In this document: piece after piece, positions 24,620 through 33,553 of the stretch | How the letters are laid out: each line of letters opens with the position of its first letter | Numbering within the stretch: position 1 is the first letter of the stretch | Assembly (NCBI GenBank): GCA_018666155.1 | Contig: JABJAH010000007.1 | Location: 37,533-101,532, forward strand | From: Rhodospirillaceae bacterium | Lineage (GTDB): Bacteria; Pseudomonadota; Alphaproteobacteria; Rhodospirillales; Rhodospirillaceae | Length of the DNA stretch: 64,000 nucleotides | Reading direction: 5' to 3' | Made by a program: the position numbers and the translations under genes | The notes under the pieces: model-generated | Databases searched by the model: none | Told to the model about the DNA's origin: nothing | What the model saw: only the letters and a program-made list of their open reading frames with translations

Positions 24620-24935
24620 TGTAGATGCTGATCCATTGGACAGATTGGCCGAATGGCGCTCGTCTGGGAAAAAGACTGCTCTGGCGACTGTTGTCAGAAC
24701 GTGGGGCTCATCGCCACGGCCCGTCGGTAGTCACCTTGCCGTCTGTGAAGATGGTGATTTCGCCGGATCAGTTTCAGGGGGTTGCATTGAAGGGTCTGTC
24801 ATTGAGGCGGCCCTTGAGACGATTGCTTCTGGAGACTCAGCTAGACTGGAATTTGGTGTGACCAACGATATGGCCTGGGAGGTTGGGCTTGCGTGCGGTG
24901 GCACGGTTCACGTTTACGTTGAGAGCATCGTATGA
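24612..24935 (+). CDS. XdhC/CoxI N-terminal domain protein
   Basis: 107 aa, only the first domain of XdhC. Motifs are ATVVRTWGSSPRPVGS and GSVSGGCIEGSV. XdhC binds molybdenum cofactor and promotes its sulfuration before insertion into xanthine-dehydrogenase-family enzymes. The Rossmann half is encoded by the next gene, overlapping by ATGA, so the two halves are separate chains here. Confidence 0.9.
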   Translation: MHDVDADPLDRLAEWRSSGKKTALATVVRTWGSSPRPVGSHLAVCEDGDFAGSVSGGCIEGSVIEAALETIASGDSARLEFGVTNDMAWEVGLACGGTVHVYVESIV

Positions 24936-25624
24936 AGGCGGGCCTTTTTGAGAATTTGCGCGACGCCATCGCTGCACAACAGGCATGTGCAGTGGTCACT
25001 GATATTGACGGCGGTCAGCAGTGCCTTGTCGGATTTGGCGATGACGTCGGAGATCTCAGTCTGAATGAAGCGCACGTTCAGAAAGTGGTGCAAATGATCA
25101 CGGAAGATGTTTCAGGCCAAATCGAAGACACGAGTCTTTTCGTACGTGTCTACGGGCCGGCGTTACGTTTGATCATCGTCGGGGCTGTGCACATCGCTCA
25201 AGCTTTGGCTCCCATGGCGCAATTGGCAGGGTTCAACGTCACCGTGATTGACCCGCGTGACGCGTTTGTTCGTGCTGGCCGATTATCGGATGTCGCGGCG
25301 CTGACAGATTGGCCCGATGATGGAATGCTAAAACTCAAGCCGGATGCGCGCACAGCTATCGTAACTTTGACGCACGACCCTAAACTTGACGACCCCGCTT
25401 TGGCTGCCGCATTGCGATCGGATGCCTTCTACATAGGATCGCTGGGGAGCAAACGAACGCACGCCAAGAGACTAGAACGTTTAAGAGAGGAAGGGTTTTC
25501 TGAACTTGATCTGGACAGGATTCACGGTCCCGTCGGCCTCGACATTGGGGCAAAAACGCCGTCCGAGATTGCCGTTTCGATTCTTAGTGAAGTTGTCGCC
25601 ACGCGGCGTCGTGCAGCTGCGTAG
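24932..25624 (+). CDS. XdhC Rossmann-domain protein
   Basis: 230 aa. The Rossmann glycine-rich turn IIVGAVHIAQ (about 86-95) is followed by VTVIDPRDAF, and further on by YIGSLGSKRTHAKR and GLDIGAKTPSEIA, the usual XdhC C-terminal signatures. About 80 residues precede the domain. Companion of the preceding N-terminal domain gene. Together they provide the XdhC function in Mo-cofactor maturation. Confidence 0.92.
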   Translation: MKAGLFENLRDAIAAQQACAVVTDIDGGQQCLVGFGDDVGDLSLNEAHVQKVVQMITEDVSGQIEDTSLFVRVYGPALRLIIVGAVHIAQALAPMAQLAGFNVTVIDPRDAFVRAGRLSDVAALTDWPDDGMLKLKPDARTAIVTLTHDPKLDDPALAAALRSDAFYIGSLGSKRTHAKRLERLREEGFSELDLDRIHGPVGLDIGAKTPSEIAVSILSEVVATRRRAAA

Positions 25625-25632
25625 GTTCGACA

Positions 25633-27267
25633 ATGATTTTCTCTGAAATTCCTGTCGACGATGCAGAAGGAGCCATTTTAGCCCACACCACCCGTAGTGA
25701 TGGGTGGACGCTAAAAAAGGGCCACCGCCTTACAGCTGAAGATTGTCGTCTTTTGAGTGCGGCTGGCATAACCGTTTTGCGAGCTGCAAAGCTGGAAGAT
25801 GGCGATGTTCGTGAGGATGCCGCCGCGAAGGAGATTGCAGACGGAGCGTCCGGCGACAGCGTAACGCCAACCGCGGCCCATACTGGTCGATGCAATCTTG
25901 TTGCGACCATCGACGGTGTTATTCGTATTGATGCGGATACCGTTAATCGTATCAATGCAATTGACGAGTCTATTACGATCGCAACGCTCCCCGATTACGC
26001 GCGGGTGAATGCGGGGCAGACCATCGCGACTATAAAAATCATTCCGTTTGCGGTTGGTGAACGAATTCTAGCTGCGGTCATGCAGGCTCTAAACGAGGGT
26101 GACTCCCCAGTATCTATTGAGCCGTTTCAAGCCCTCTCCGTTGTACTCATAAACTCGATACTACCGACGCTTAAGGATTCGGTCGTTACCAAGACGACTG
26201 CGCTTACAAAGCGCCGGTTGGGGGCTCTTGGCGGCACGGTGAATCACGTTCTAACCTGTCAGCACGATGAATCCGAGATTGCTGATTCGGTTGCAAGAGC
26301 TGCGGAGCATCACCCTGACTTGGTTGTCGTGATCGGAGCGTCCGTAACGGTGGATCGATCAGACGTAGTGCCTGCTGGAATCGTTAAAGCTGGTGGGGTG
26401 ATTGAACATTTCGGTATGCCTGTCGATCCTGGCAACCTAATGCTTCTAGCGGAGCATAGCGGCACGCCGGTGCTTGTGCTGCCTGGATGCGCGCGGTCGC
26501 CCAAGCTTAATGGAATAGATTGGGTTTTAGAGCGGTTTGCAGCCCGACTGCCTGTAACGCGTGACGTGATCTCAGGTCTTGGTGTTGGGGGATTGCTCGT
26601 TGATAGTCCGGCGCGCCCGATGCCACGCGACGAGGCGGTGCTAGAGTTTCAGGACAGAAATACCGACCACGTCATCGGTGCAGTTGTTTTAGCGGCAGGG
26701 CAATCGAGGCGCATGGGCCCGATTAACAAACTCCTTGAGCCAATAAACGAGGTGCCCCTCATACGACACACGGTGGAAAGGGTGCTTGCCTCAAAAGTGG
26801 ACTCCGTTGTCGTGGTGACAGGGCATCAAAGTCGTGAAGTTGAACAGGCTCTATCCGGATTGAAGGTTATATTCGCCCACAACCCAGAATTTGAAGGAGG
26901 CCTGTCGACGTCACTTGGAGCTGGGTTGACGGCAGTGCCAAACGCTTGTTCGGGTGCTGTTGTTTGTTTGGGGGATATGCCGGGGATATTATCTGACCAT
27001 ATCAATGCCCTAATTGATCAGTTTGACCCTGAAGCTGGTCGATCAATTGGGGTGCCAGTACACCTGGGCAAAAGGGGTAACCCAATAGTCTGGGCGCGGC
27101 GCTTTTTCGATGCTATGGCAGACGTCTCAGGTGATGTTGGAGCCCGCCACCTCATCGGGGCAAACGTGGACCTTGTTTACGAAGTAGATTTTGAGGACAC
27201 TGCTGTCCTGACAGATTTGGACACGCCTGAGCAGTGGGCCAAGTTTCATGAGACTGACGCCTTATAG
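25633..27267 (+). CDS. MoeA/MogA-like molybdopterin-binding domain fused to MocA-like cytidylyltransferase
   Basis: 544 aa, a known type of two-domain fusion. Residues 1-335 form a molybdopterin-binding region (VVVIGASVTVDRSDVVPAG near 231-249). From about 347 there is an NTP-transferase domain with VLAAGQSRRMG (352-362) and NKLL, as in MocA, which makes the cytosine dinucleotide form of the cofactor. That form serves CO dehydrogenase and isoquinoline oxidoreductase relatives, matching the [2Fe-2S] subunit upstream. Gap to the XdhC gene 8 nt. Confidence 0.9.
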   Translation: MIFSEIPVDDAEGAILAHTTRSDGWTLKKGHRLTAEDCRLLSAAGITVLRAAKLEDGDVREDAAAKEIADGASGDSVTPTAAHTGRCNLVATIDGVIRIDADTVNRINAIDESITIATLPDYARVNAGQTIATIKIIPFAVGERILAAVMQALNEGDSPVSIEPFQALSVVLINSILPTLKDSVVTKTTALTKRRLGALGGTVNHVLTCQHDESEIADSVARAAEHHPDLVVVIGASVTVDRSDVVPAGIVKAGGVIEHFGMPVDPGNLMLLAEHSGTPVLVLPGCARSPKLNGIDWVLERFAARLPVTRDVISGLGVGGLLVDSPARPMPRDEAVLEFQDRNTDHVIGAVVLAAGQSRRMGPINKLLEPINEVPLIRHTVERVLASKVDSVVVVTGHQSREVEQALSGLKVIFAHNPEFEGGLSTSLGAGLTAVPNACSGAVVCLGDMPGILSDHINALIDQFDPEAGRSIGVPVHLGKRGNPIVWARRFFDAMADVSGDVGARHLIGANVDLVYEVDFEDTAVLTDLDTPEQWAKFHETDAL

Positions 27268-27341
27268 GCGATTTAGTGTTTGTTATATCAAGGGTTCTGG
27301 AGAGTCACAGGGCCCAGTTAGTTTGAGGGGAGAATGAGTCT

Positions 27342-28391
27342 ATGGCCGATGCAGCTGAAGCCGGTGAGGGCATAACGAAGACCGACGTCATTATCATTGG
27401 CGCGGGACCGGTCGGCCTGTTTGCCGTATTTGAGCTCGGATTGCTCGGGCTCCAATGTGCTGTCATTGATATTCTTGATCGTCCAGGTGGCCAATGTGCT
27501 GAGCTGTATCCCGAAAAGCCAATACTAGATATTCCAAGCCGGTTGAAAGTTACCGGACAAGAATTGACAGATGATCTGATGGAGCAGATCGAGCCGTTCT
27601 CTCCAATTATGCATTTTAACCAAATGGCTGATAGCTTGACTAAGCTGGACAACGGGCATTGGCGCATGACGACAGACATGGGGATCGTAATAGATGCACC
27701 GGTTGTTTGCATTGCCGGGGGCGGAGGTAGTTTCACTCCGAAGAAGCCGAAGATCGAAGGTATCGGACCATTCGAAAACAAATCCCTCTTCTTTGCTGTG
27801 CGCAAGATGGAGCAGTTCAAAGGTAAGAATTTGTTGATTGCTGGCGGTGGGGACTCAGCTTTGGATTGGGTGGTTGCCTTAAGTGAGCACGTCAAAAGCA
27901 TGCATCTTGTTCACCGTCGGGCAGAGTTCAGGGCCGTGCAGGATACTGTTGATAAAATGCGTGAACTTGAGGCTGCAGGAAAAATAACGGTTCATGTTGC
28001 AGATGTACCGCGCCTCAATGGGTCCGATGGGCAAATCGAATCAGTTACTCTCAAAAGCAAAGAAAGCGGCGAAGAGTACGATGTCGAATGCGATACGATG
28101 CTGGCCTTTTATGGCCTGACCATGAAGCTCGGTCCGATTGCCGAGTGGGGCATCAATATGGATAGCAATCGGGTCTCCGTTGACACAGAAAAATTCGAGA
28201 CTTCTGAGCCCGGCATATTTTGTATCGGAGACATGTGCACATATCCTGGAAAATTGAAGTTGATCTTATCCGGTTTCCATGAATCCGCACTGATGGCTCA
28301 TGCTTGTTTCCATTACGCGCGGCCAGATCAGAAACTCAAATTTGAACACACGACGTCCAGTTCTAATATTCAAGAGAAGCTGGGTCGTTGA
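27342..28391 (+). CDS. Ferredoxin/flavodoxin-NADP+ reductase, TrxR-like type
   Basis: 349-aa flavoprotein. FAD site VIIIGAGPVGLFA (15-27), GGQCAELYP, NADPH site LLIAGGGDSALDW (about 164-176), FAD-binding IFCIGDMCTYPGK near the end. No CxxC redox pair is present, so it is an FNR of the YumC kind and not a thioredoxin reductase. Supplies electrons to or from ferredoxins. Preceded by a GAGGGGAG ribosome site. Confidence 0.9.
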   Translation: MADAAEAGEGITKTDVIIIGAGPVGLFAVFELGLLGLQCAVIDILDRPGGQCAELYPEKPILDIPSRLKVTGQELTDDLMEQIEPFSPIMHFNQMADSLTKLDNGHWRMTTDMGIVIDAPVVCIAGGGGSFTPKKPKIEGIGPFENKSLFFAVRKMEQFKGKNLLIAGGGDSALDWVVALSEHVKSMHLVHRRAEFRAVQDTVDKMRELEAAGKITVHVADVPRLNGSDGQIESVTLKSKESGEEYDVECDTMLAFYGLTMKLGPIAEWGINMDSNRVSVDTEKFETSEPGIFCIGDMCTYPGKLKLILSGFHESALMAHACFHYARPDQKLKFEHTTSSSNIQEKLGR

Positions 28392-28537
28392 CCAATATGT
28401 GCGCTCTTGGACTCACATTTTTTAGCCGTCCGGTCGGGGGCTGCGGCGCCAGATAGATTGCGCTGGTACTCGCGATGGCTTAAACGTCGCGCTTCAATTA
28501 GACGCTCAAAAGATCAAAGAATTTAAAGAGACCCACA

Positions 28538-30127
28538 ATGGCCTCCCTTGAAGATGAGGTGTCTCGGCGTAGGACTTTCGCGATTATCTCGCACCCTGAT
28601 GCTGGCAAGACCACTTTAACCGAAAAATTGCTGCTGTTCGGCGGCGCGATTCAGCTTGCCGGGGCCGTAAAGGCAAAAGGCGAGCGCCGCCGCGCGCGGT
28701 CTGATTGGATGAAGGTCGAAAAAGAACGCGGCATTTCGGTGGCTTCATCCGTCATGACTTACAATTACGATGGCAACACGTTCAATCTGTTGGATACGCC
28801 GGGGCACGAAGACTTTAGTGAAGATACGTATCGCACGCTGACGGCCGTTGATTCTGCGGTCCTGGTGTTGGATTGTGCGAAGGGTATCGAAGCGCAAACG
28901 TTAAAGCTGTTCGAGGTATGCAGGCTGCGTGACATGCCGATCGCAACCTTTATCAATAAAATGGATCGGGACGGGCAAGATCCGTTCGATTTGCTCGACG
29001 AGATTGAACAACGTTTAGCTTTAGACGTGACGCCGGCGAGTTGGCCCATTGGCATGGGGCGACATTTCCTCGGGTGCTACGATTTACTAAACGACCGCTT
29101 AGTGTTGGTTGCGCGATCCAAGGGAGAGCGACCAGACCAGGGTACGGTCTGCAATGGGCTCGACGACCCTCAACTTGATGAATTGCTGCCTGCTGACGCC
29201 GTCGCCAAGTTGCGCGAAGAGGTTGAGATGGTCCGAGGGCTTTGTCCGCCGTTCGATCGAGAGGCTTATCTTGAAGGAATGCAAACCCCTGTCTGGTTCG
29301 GCAGTGCCGTCAACAACTTTGGTGTTCAAGAATTGCTTGAAGGCTTGTCGAAACTAGCGCCGCCGCCAAAGGTACAACCGACCGTCGAGCGTGAGATTAC
29401 ACCGACCGAGAAGAAGGTGGCGGGGTTTGTATTCAAGATTCAAGCCAATATGGATCCTAAACATCGCGATCGAATCGCGTTCTTTCGGTTAAGTTCCGGC
29501 CACTTCAAAAAAGGCCAGAAGCTGCTCCATGTTCGTTCCGGTAAAACCCTGACTATCCATAATCCTGTTTTGTTTCTAGCCCAGGACCGAGAAACCGCAG
29601 AGGAAGCTTGGCCCGGCGACATCATTGGTATTCCCAATCACGGCAATTTGCGGATTGGTGATGCGCTGACAGAAGGTGAGGCCCTGCATTTTACCGGCAT
29701 CCCAAGTTTTGCGCCGGAACTGCTGCAGGCTGCTCGTCCAGAAGATCCGATGAAGGCGAAACATTTAGGCCGAGCGCTGCAGCAATTGGCGGAAGAGGGC
29801 GCGGCCAGCGTGTTTAGACCGCGTATTGGCTCCGACTGGATCGTCGGTGTCGTCGGCGGTCTCCAGTTCGAAGTTATGGCTGACCGCATTCGTACAGAAT
29901 ATGATGTGCCCGTACACTTCGAAGCCACGTCATTATACACCGCGCGCTGGATCGAGGCGGATGACCCAGCGTTGGTCAAACAGTTCATCGACAAGAACGA
30001 AGCAAGTGTCGGCCAAGACCATGACGCGGCCCCCGTGTTCTTAGCGCGAAATGCCTGGCATATGGGCAAGGCCGAGGAAGACTGGCCAAAAATTAGATTC
30101 CGTAAGACCAAAGAGCAGATACACTAA
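28538..30127 (+). CDS. prfC: Peptide chain release factor 3
   Basis: 529-aa translational GTPase that recycles RF1/RF2 after termination. G1 SHPDAGKTT (18-26), RARSDWMKVEKERGIS switch region, DTPGHEDFSEDT, NKMDRDGQDP, and the RF3-specific C-terminal domain. Full length. Single gene, with AAAGAGA before the ATG. Confidence 0.97.
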   Translation: MASLEDEVSRRRTFAIISHPDAGKTTLTEKLLLFGGAIQLAGAVKAKGERRRARSDWMKVEKERGISVASSVMTYNYDGNTFNLLDTPGHEDFSEDTYRTLTAVDSAVLVLDCAKGIEAQTLKLFEVCRLRDMPIATFINKMDRDGQDPFDLLDEIEQRLALDVTPASWPIGMGRHFLGCYDLLNDRLVLVARSKGERPDQGTVCNGLDDPQLDELLPADAVAKLREEVEMVRGLCPPFDREAYLEGMQTPVWFGSAVNNFGVQELLEGLSKLAPPPKVQPTVEREITPTEKKVAGFVFKIQANMDPKHRDRIAFFRLSSGHFKKGQKLLHVRSGKTLTIHNPVLFLAQDRETAEEAWPGDIIGIPNHGNLRIGDALTEGEALHFTGIPSFAPELLQAARPEDPMKAKHLGRALQQLAEEGAASVFRPRIGSDWIVGVVGGLQFEVMADRIRTEYDVPVHFEATSLYTARWIEADDPALVKQFIDKNEASVGQDHDAAPVFLARNAWHMGKAEEDWPKIRFRKTKEQIH

Positions 30128-30160
30128 AGCCGTATTTAGAGTCGAGGAGAGGTGAGTATC

Positions 30161-30505
30161 ATGCAGATCGAGAGAACGGACGTTGGCGAAATCATGAGCC
30201 AGGCGGTCGTGCACGGTGATATGATTTATCTTGCGGGGCAGGTGTCCTCTGACGCTTCCGATGTCACGGGCCAGACGCAAGGTGTTCTTGATAAAATTGA
30301 TGCCCTATTGGCACGACTTGGTGTTCAGAAAACCCGTATTCTATCGGCAACCATATACCTCTCGGATATTTCGACGTTCGCAGAAATGAATGACGTCTGG
30401 AAAAAATGGGTGCCGGTGGGCGCGACACCGGCGCGGACAACTGTTGAAGCCAAGTTGGTAATGCCAGAATTCTTAGTGGAAATTACAGTGGTTGCCTGCC
30501 GTTAG
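30161..30505 (+). CDS. RidA family protein (reactive imine deaminase-like)
   Basis: 114 aa. RidA fold motifs are MIYLAGQVSSD, ATIYLSDISTFAEMN, and PARTTVEAKL with the Arg that binds the imine substrate's carboxylate. The ATG at 30161 has GAGGAGAGG 8 nt upstream; a GTG at 30152 lies inside that site. Likely removes 2-aminoacrylate-type intermediates. Follows prfC by 33 nt. Confidence 0.92.
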   Translation: MQIERTDVGEIMSQAVVHGDMIYLAGQVSSDASDVTGQTQGVLDKIDALLARLGVQKTRILSATIYLSDISTFAEMNDVWKKWVPVGATPARTTVEAKLVMPEFLVEITVVACR

Positions 30506-30566
30506 CTATGCCTTAGCCTATGCTGTAGTCTGGTAGCGAAGCCGAAAAAGGTTAATCGCCGCCAAT

Positions 30567-32171
30567 ATGCACATACTTGCTGACGTCATTGTACTTCTAG
30601 CTGCCGGGGTATCAGTTGTTGCCCTCTTTCAATGGCTTGGGTTCGGCGCAGTCCTTGGCTATCTGGTCGCTGGAAGTTTAATCGGGCCGTACGCGTTCGG
30701 CTTCATCACCGAAACCGAGATAATTACCCTGCTTGGTGAGTACGGTGTTGTTTTCCTGCTTTTCATTATTGGCTTGGAGTTACCGCTCGAACGCATTCGG
30801 GTGATGCGAGGCCCCATTTTTGGGCTGGGTCTGCTTCAGATATTGGCGACAGGTCTATTAATTTTTCTGATCGCACTTTGGTTTGATTTCCCCGTTGAAA
30901 CGGCTTTGCTCATTGGTGCGGCGCTGTCGCTATCGTCGACGGCCGTCGTTCTGGCCCTGTTGTCTGATCAAGGGCGTCTGACCACCCATATGGGTCGTAG
31001 CGTGTTTGGTGTGCTCCTTATGCAGGACCTTGCCGTTGGTCCGCTTCTGGCTGTGGTTGTTGCCGTGGGTGTAGGCGGAGGATCGTTGGCCGCGACGCTG
31101 GGCATGGCGGGCATAAAAATGATTGCGGCGATCGTCATCATTCTTGGCCTTGGCCGGTGGTTGCTTGGGCGCGTGTTTATGACGATCAGCAGTGTGCGCA
31201 GTACAGAGGTGTTTGCCGGCTTTACCTTACTTGTTCTGTTGTGCGCGGCCGCTTTGACGGAATACAGCGGATTGTCACTGGCTTTCGGGGCATTGCTCGC
31301 CGGAATGCTATTGGCCGACACGCCCTATCGTCATCAAGTGGCTGCTGAAATCCTACCCTTTAGAGGTCTACTCCTAGGTTTGTTTTTTATGGGTGTTGGC
31401 ATGGGGATCGATATCGATCTCGTGCTTCTAAGAAGCAGTGACATCGCTTTACTGGTCATAAGCTTAATGACACTTAAGGCTGTCACGATGTTTCTCATTG
31501 CACGGCTATCTGGCTTATCGACAGTCGAGTCTGCCGAAACGGGAGTCTATCTGTCCCAGGGTGGTGAGTTTGCCTTTGTGTTGCTCGCGGCCGGTGCAAG
31601 TTCTGGCCTTGTTGAGGGGCCAATCGAGCAAGTGATTGCTGTCGCCGTCGCCCTTTCTATGCTGTTAACGCCACTTTTTGCACGAGCCACGGCGTTCATA
31701 ATCGCCCGTTGGGAGCTTGCGACCGCGGTTGACGTCGATGCTGTGGGAGAGGAAATCGGTGAACTTAAAGATCACATAATAATTATCGGTGTTGGCCGGG
31801 TTGGCCGAGAAGTTGCGGTTCGACTTGAAGACGCGGGTCGAGCCTACGTTAGTCTTGATCTTGACCCCCACGCTATTGCCGTTGCCCGGCAGCAGGGCAT
31901 CTCTGTTTATTTCGGCGACGCCACACGGCCTGAGGTGCTGGATGCAGTCGGTTTGAATCGGGCACTGGCACTGGTTATCGCTATCGACGATCCGCACCGG
32001 GCCGTCCAGATGATGAATTTGGTAAAATACATTCTTCCCGATCTTAAAGTTTACGCCCGTGCTCGTGACGCACAGCACGCGAAAACACTTGAACGCGCTG
32101 GTGCGGCGTCCACTGTTCCAGAGGTCATTCCGACGGCGACGCAACTGGCGGATCTAGCTCTCAAAATCTAG
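30567..32171 (+). CDS. CPA2-family monovalent cation:proton antiporter with TrkA-N domain
   Basis: 534-aa inner-membrane protein. About twelve hydrophobic helices occupy residues 1-375 (GYLVAGSLIGPYAFG, YLSQGGEFAFVLL). An RCK/TrkA-N nucleotide-binding domain follows, with IIIGVGRVGREVAVRL near 412-427. KefB/KefC-like, so likely K+ or Na+ exchange for protons. No ancillary kefF/G gene is adjacent. Confidence 0.92.
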   Translation: MHILADVIVLLAAGVSVVALFQWLGFGAVLGYLVAGSLIGPYAFGFITETEIITLLGEYGVVFLLFIIGLELPLERIRVMRGPIFGLGLLQILATGLLIFLIALWFDFPVETALLIGAALSLSSTAVVLALLSDQGRLTTHMGRSVFGVLLMQDLAVGPLLAVVVAVGVGGGSLAATLGMAGIKMIAAIVIILGLGRWLLGRVFMTISSVRSTEVFAGFTLLVLLCAAALTEYSGLSLAFGALLAGMLLADTPYRHQVAAEILPFRGLLLGLFFMGVGMGIDIDLVLLRSSDIALLVISLMTLKAVTMFLIARLSGLSTVESAETGVYLSQGGEFAFVLLAAGASSGLVEGPIEQVIAVAVALSMLLTPLFARATAFIIARWELATAVDVDAVGEEIGELKDHIIIIGVGRVGREVAVRLEDAGRAYVSLDLDPHAIAVARQQGISVYFGDATRPEVLDAVGLNRALALVIAIDDPHRAVQMMNLVKYILPDLKVYARARDAQHAKTLERAGAASTVPEVIPTATQLADLALKI

Positions 32172-32240
32172 GGACGCATTTTCTCTGTCGTCGAACGTAC
32201 ACTTTACTGTTTGGCGACGCTCGGCATAGGCTTTGTGATT

Positions 32241-32597
32241 ATGGCAGCTAAATCAAAGTTAGACCTGAAAGCGTTGCGCAAGCAACTTGAGCAACGCAGA
32301 TCCCAGCTTTTAGACACCACTGAGTTGACGTCCAGTGATCGCCGTCCCGTCGAGTTAGATCAATCCATGCAAGGCCGTCTATCACGAATAGACGCTCTGC
32401 AGCAACGGGAAATGGCACTGGCGACACAGAGGCGGCGTGAAATTGAATTGGTCCGAATCGACGCCGCGCTAAAGCGAATTGATAAGGATGATTACGGATA
32501 CTGTGCCAGTTGTGACGAAGATATTGCTGCTGGACGATTGAAGTCCGACCCGGCTGAGCCCTTGTGCGTCGAGTGCGCCACCGAAGCGCGACGATAG
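32241..32597 (+). CDS. TraR/DksA C4-type zinc-finger protein
   Basis: 118 aa. N-terminal helical region (KLDLKALRKQLEQRRSQL), then the zinc finger YGYCASCDEDIAAGRL ... CVECA with four Cys. Smaller than canonical DksA, so a DksA-like regulator of RNA polymerase rather than DksA itself. The ATG at 32241 was preferred over a TTG 30 nt earlier. Converges with egtD, 8 nt apart. Confidence 0.88.
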   Translation: MAAKSKLDLKALRKQLEQRRSQLLDTTELTSSDRRPVELDQSMQGRLSRIDALQQREMALATQRRREIELVRIDAALKRIDKDDYGYCASCDEDIAAGRLKSDPAEPLCVECATEARR

Positions 32598-32605
32598 GCG
32601 TATGT

Positions 32606-33553
32606 TTAGGCTGCAACTTTTAGATAGTGAACGCTGAAAAGATTATTTTCATCAGTCCAGGTGCGGTCAGGTTCAAAACCGGTTTCTCGTCCGATTTCAT
32701 GAAACTCGTCGATGTCGTATTTGTGTGAGTTTTCTGTGTGGATGCTTTCATCTTTTTGGAAGGCAAAGCTTTGCCCATTGACCGAAACAGCCTGTTTCTT
32801 GAGGCTTACGAGATGCATTTCCACACGTCCTTTGTGTTCGACATAGCGCGCGTCGTGAACAAAGGAATCAAGGTCAAATGTCCCCGATAACTCGCGATTA
32901 ATGCGAGCTAGAAGGTTTAGGTTGAACGCGGCTGTGACGCCTTGCTGATCGTTGTAGGCAGCCTTTAACATCTTTGGGTCTTTCTTCAGGTCTACGCCGA
33001 TCACCAAGCCCCCCCCATTTCCGAGCATTCCGGCGGCCATCGCAAGGAAGTCATGTGCTTCAGTTCGAGAGAAGTTGCCAATCGTAGATCCAGGAAAGAA
33101 TCCCGCCTTCGCTCCTTGCTCCACGACGTCCGGGAGTTCAAAAGACCTTGTGAAGTCCGCACAGACGGGAATGACATCGAGATTGGGGTAATCTTCTGCA
33201 ATAGATTCCGCCGCTCCAAGCAGGTGCTCGCGAGATATATCAACAGGAACGTAGCTTGCTAAACCCTTTGCGGCGTTTAACAGAATTCGAATTTTGACGC
33301 TGGAGCCTGACCCGAACTCAATGAGATGTTGTCCATCTACAAGCTCAGCAATTTCACTCGCGCGATCTGAAAGTAGCCCGACCTCTGTGCGTGTGGGGTA
33401 ATATTCGTCAAGCTTGCAAATTTTGTCGAATAACGCGGAGCCGTTAGCGTCGTAAAAGTACTTTGGCGCGAGGGTTTTTTGTTCTCGCGATAAACCTTCA
33501 ATGACATCGTTAAGAAACTGGCCATCGATGCTGTGGTCTTCAGAGTCCAGCAC
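32606..33553 (-). CDS. egtD: L-histidine N-alpha-methyltransferase
   Basis: Trimethylates histidine to hercynine in ergothioneine synthesis. 315 aa from the GTG at 33553, which overlaps the egtB stop (TAGTG) and has GGAGG 7 nt upstream. Motifs are KYFYDANGSALFDKI, EFGSGSSVKIRILL (SAM site), and FFPGSTIGNF. An ATG 13 codons upstream inside egtB is less likely. Coupled to egtB, so hercynine formation and sulfoxidation are made together. Confidence 0.94.
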   Translation of the reverse strand: MLDSEDHSIDGQFLNDVIEGLSREQKTLAPKYFYDANGSALFDKICKLDEYYPTRTEVGLLSDRASEIAELVDGQHLIEFGSGSSVKIRILLNAAKGLASYVPVDISREHLLGAAESIAEDYPNLDVIPVCADFTRSFELPDVVEQGAKAGFFPGSTIGNFSRTEAHDFLAMAAGMLGNGGGLVIGVDLKKDPKMLKAAYNDQQGVTAAFNLNLLARINRELSGTFDLDSFVHDARYVEHKGRVEMHLVSLKKQAVSVNGQSFAFQKDESIHTENSHKYDIDEFHEIGRETGFEPDRTWTDENNLFSVHYLKVAA

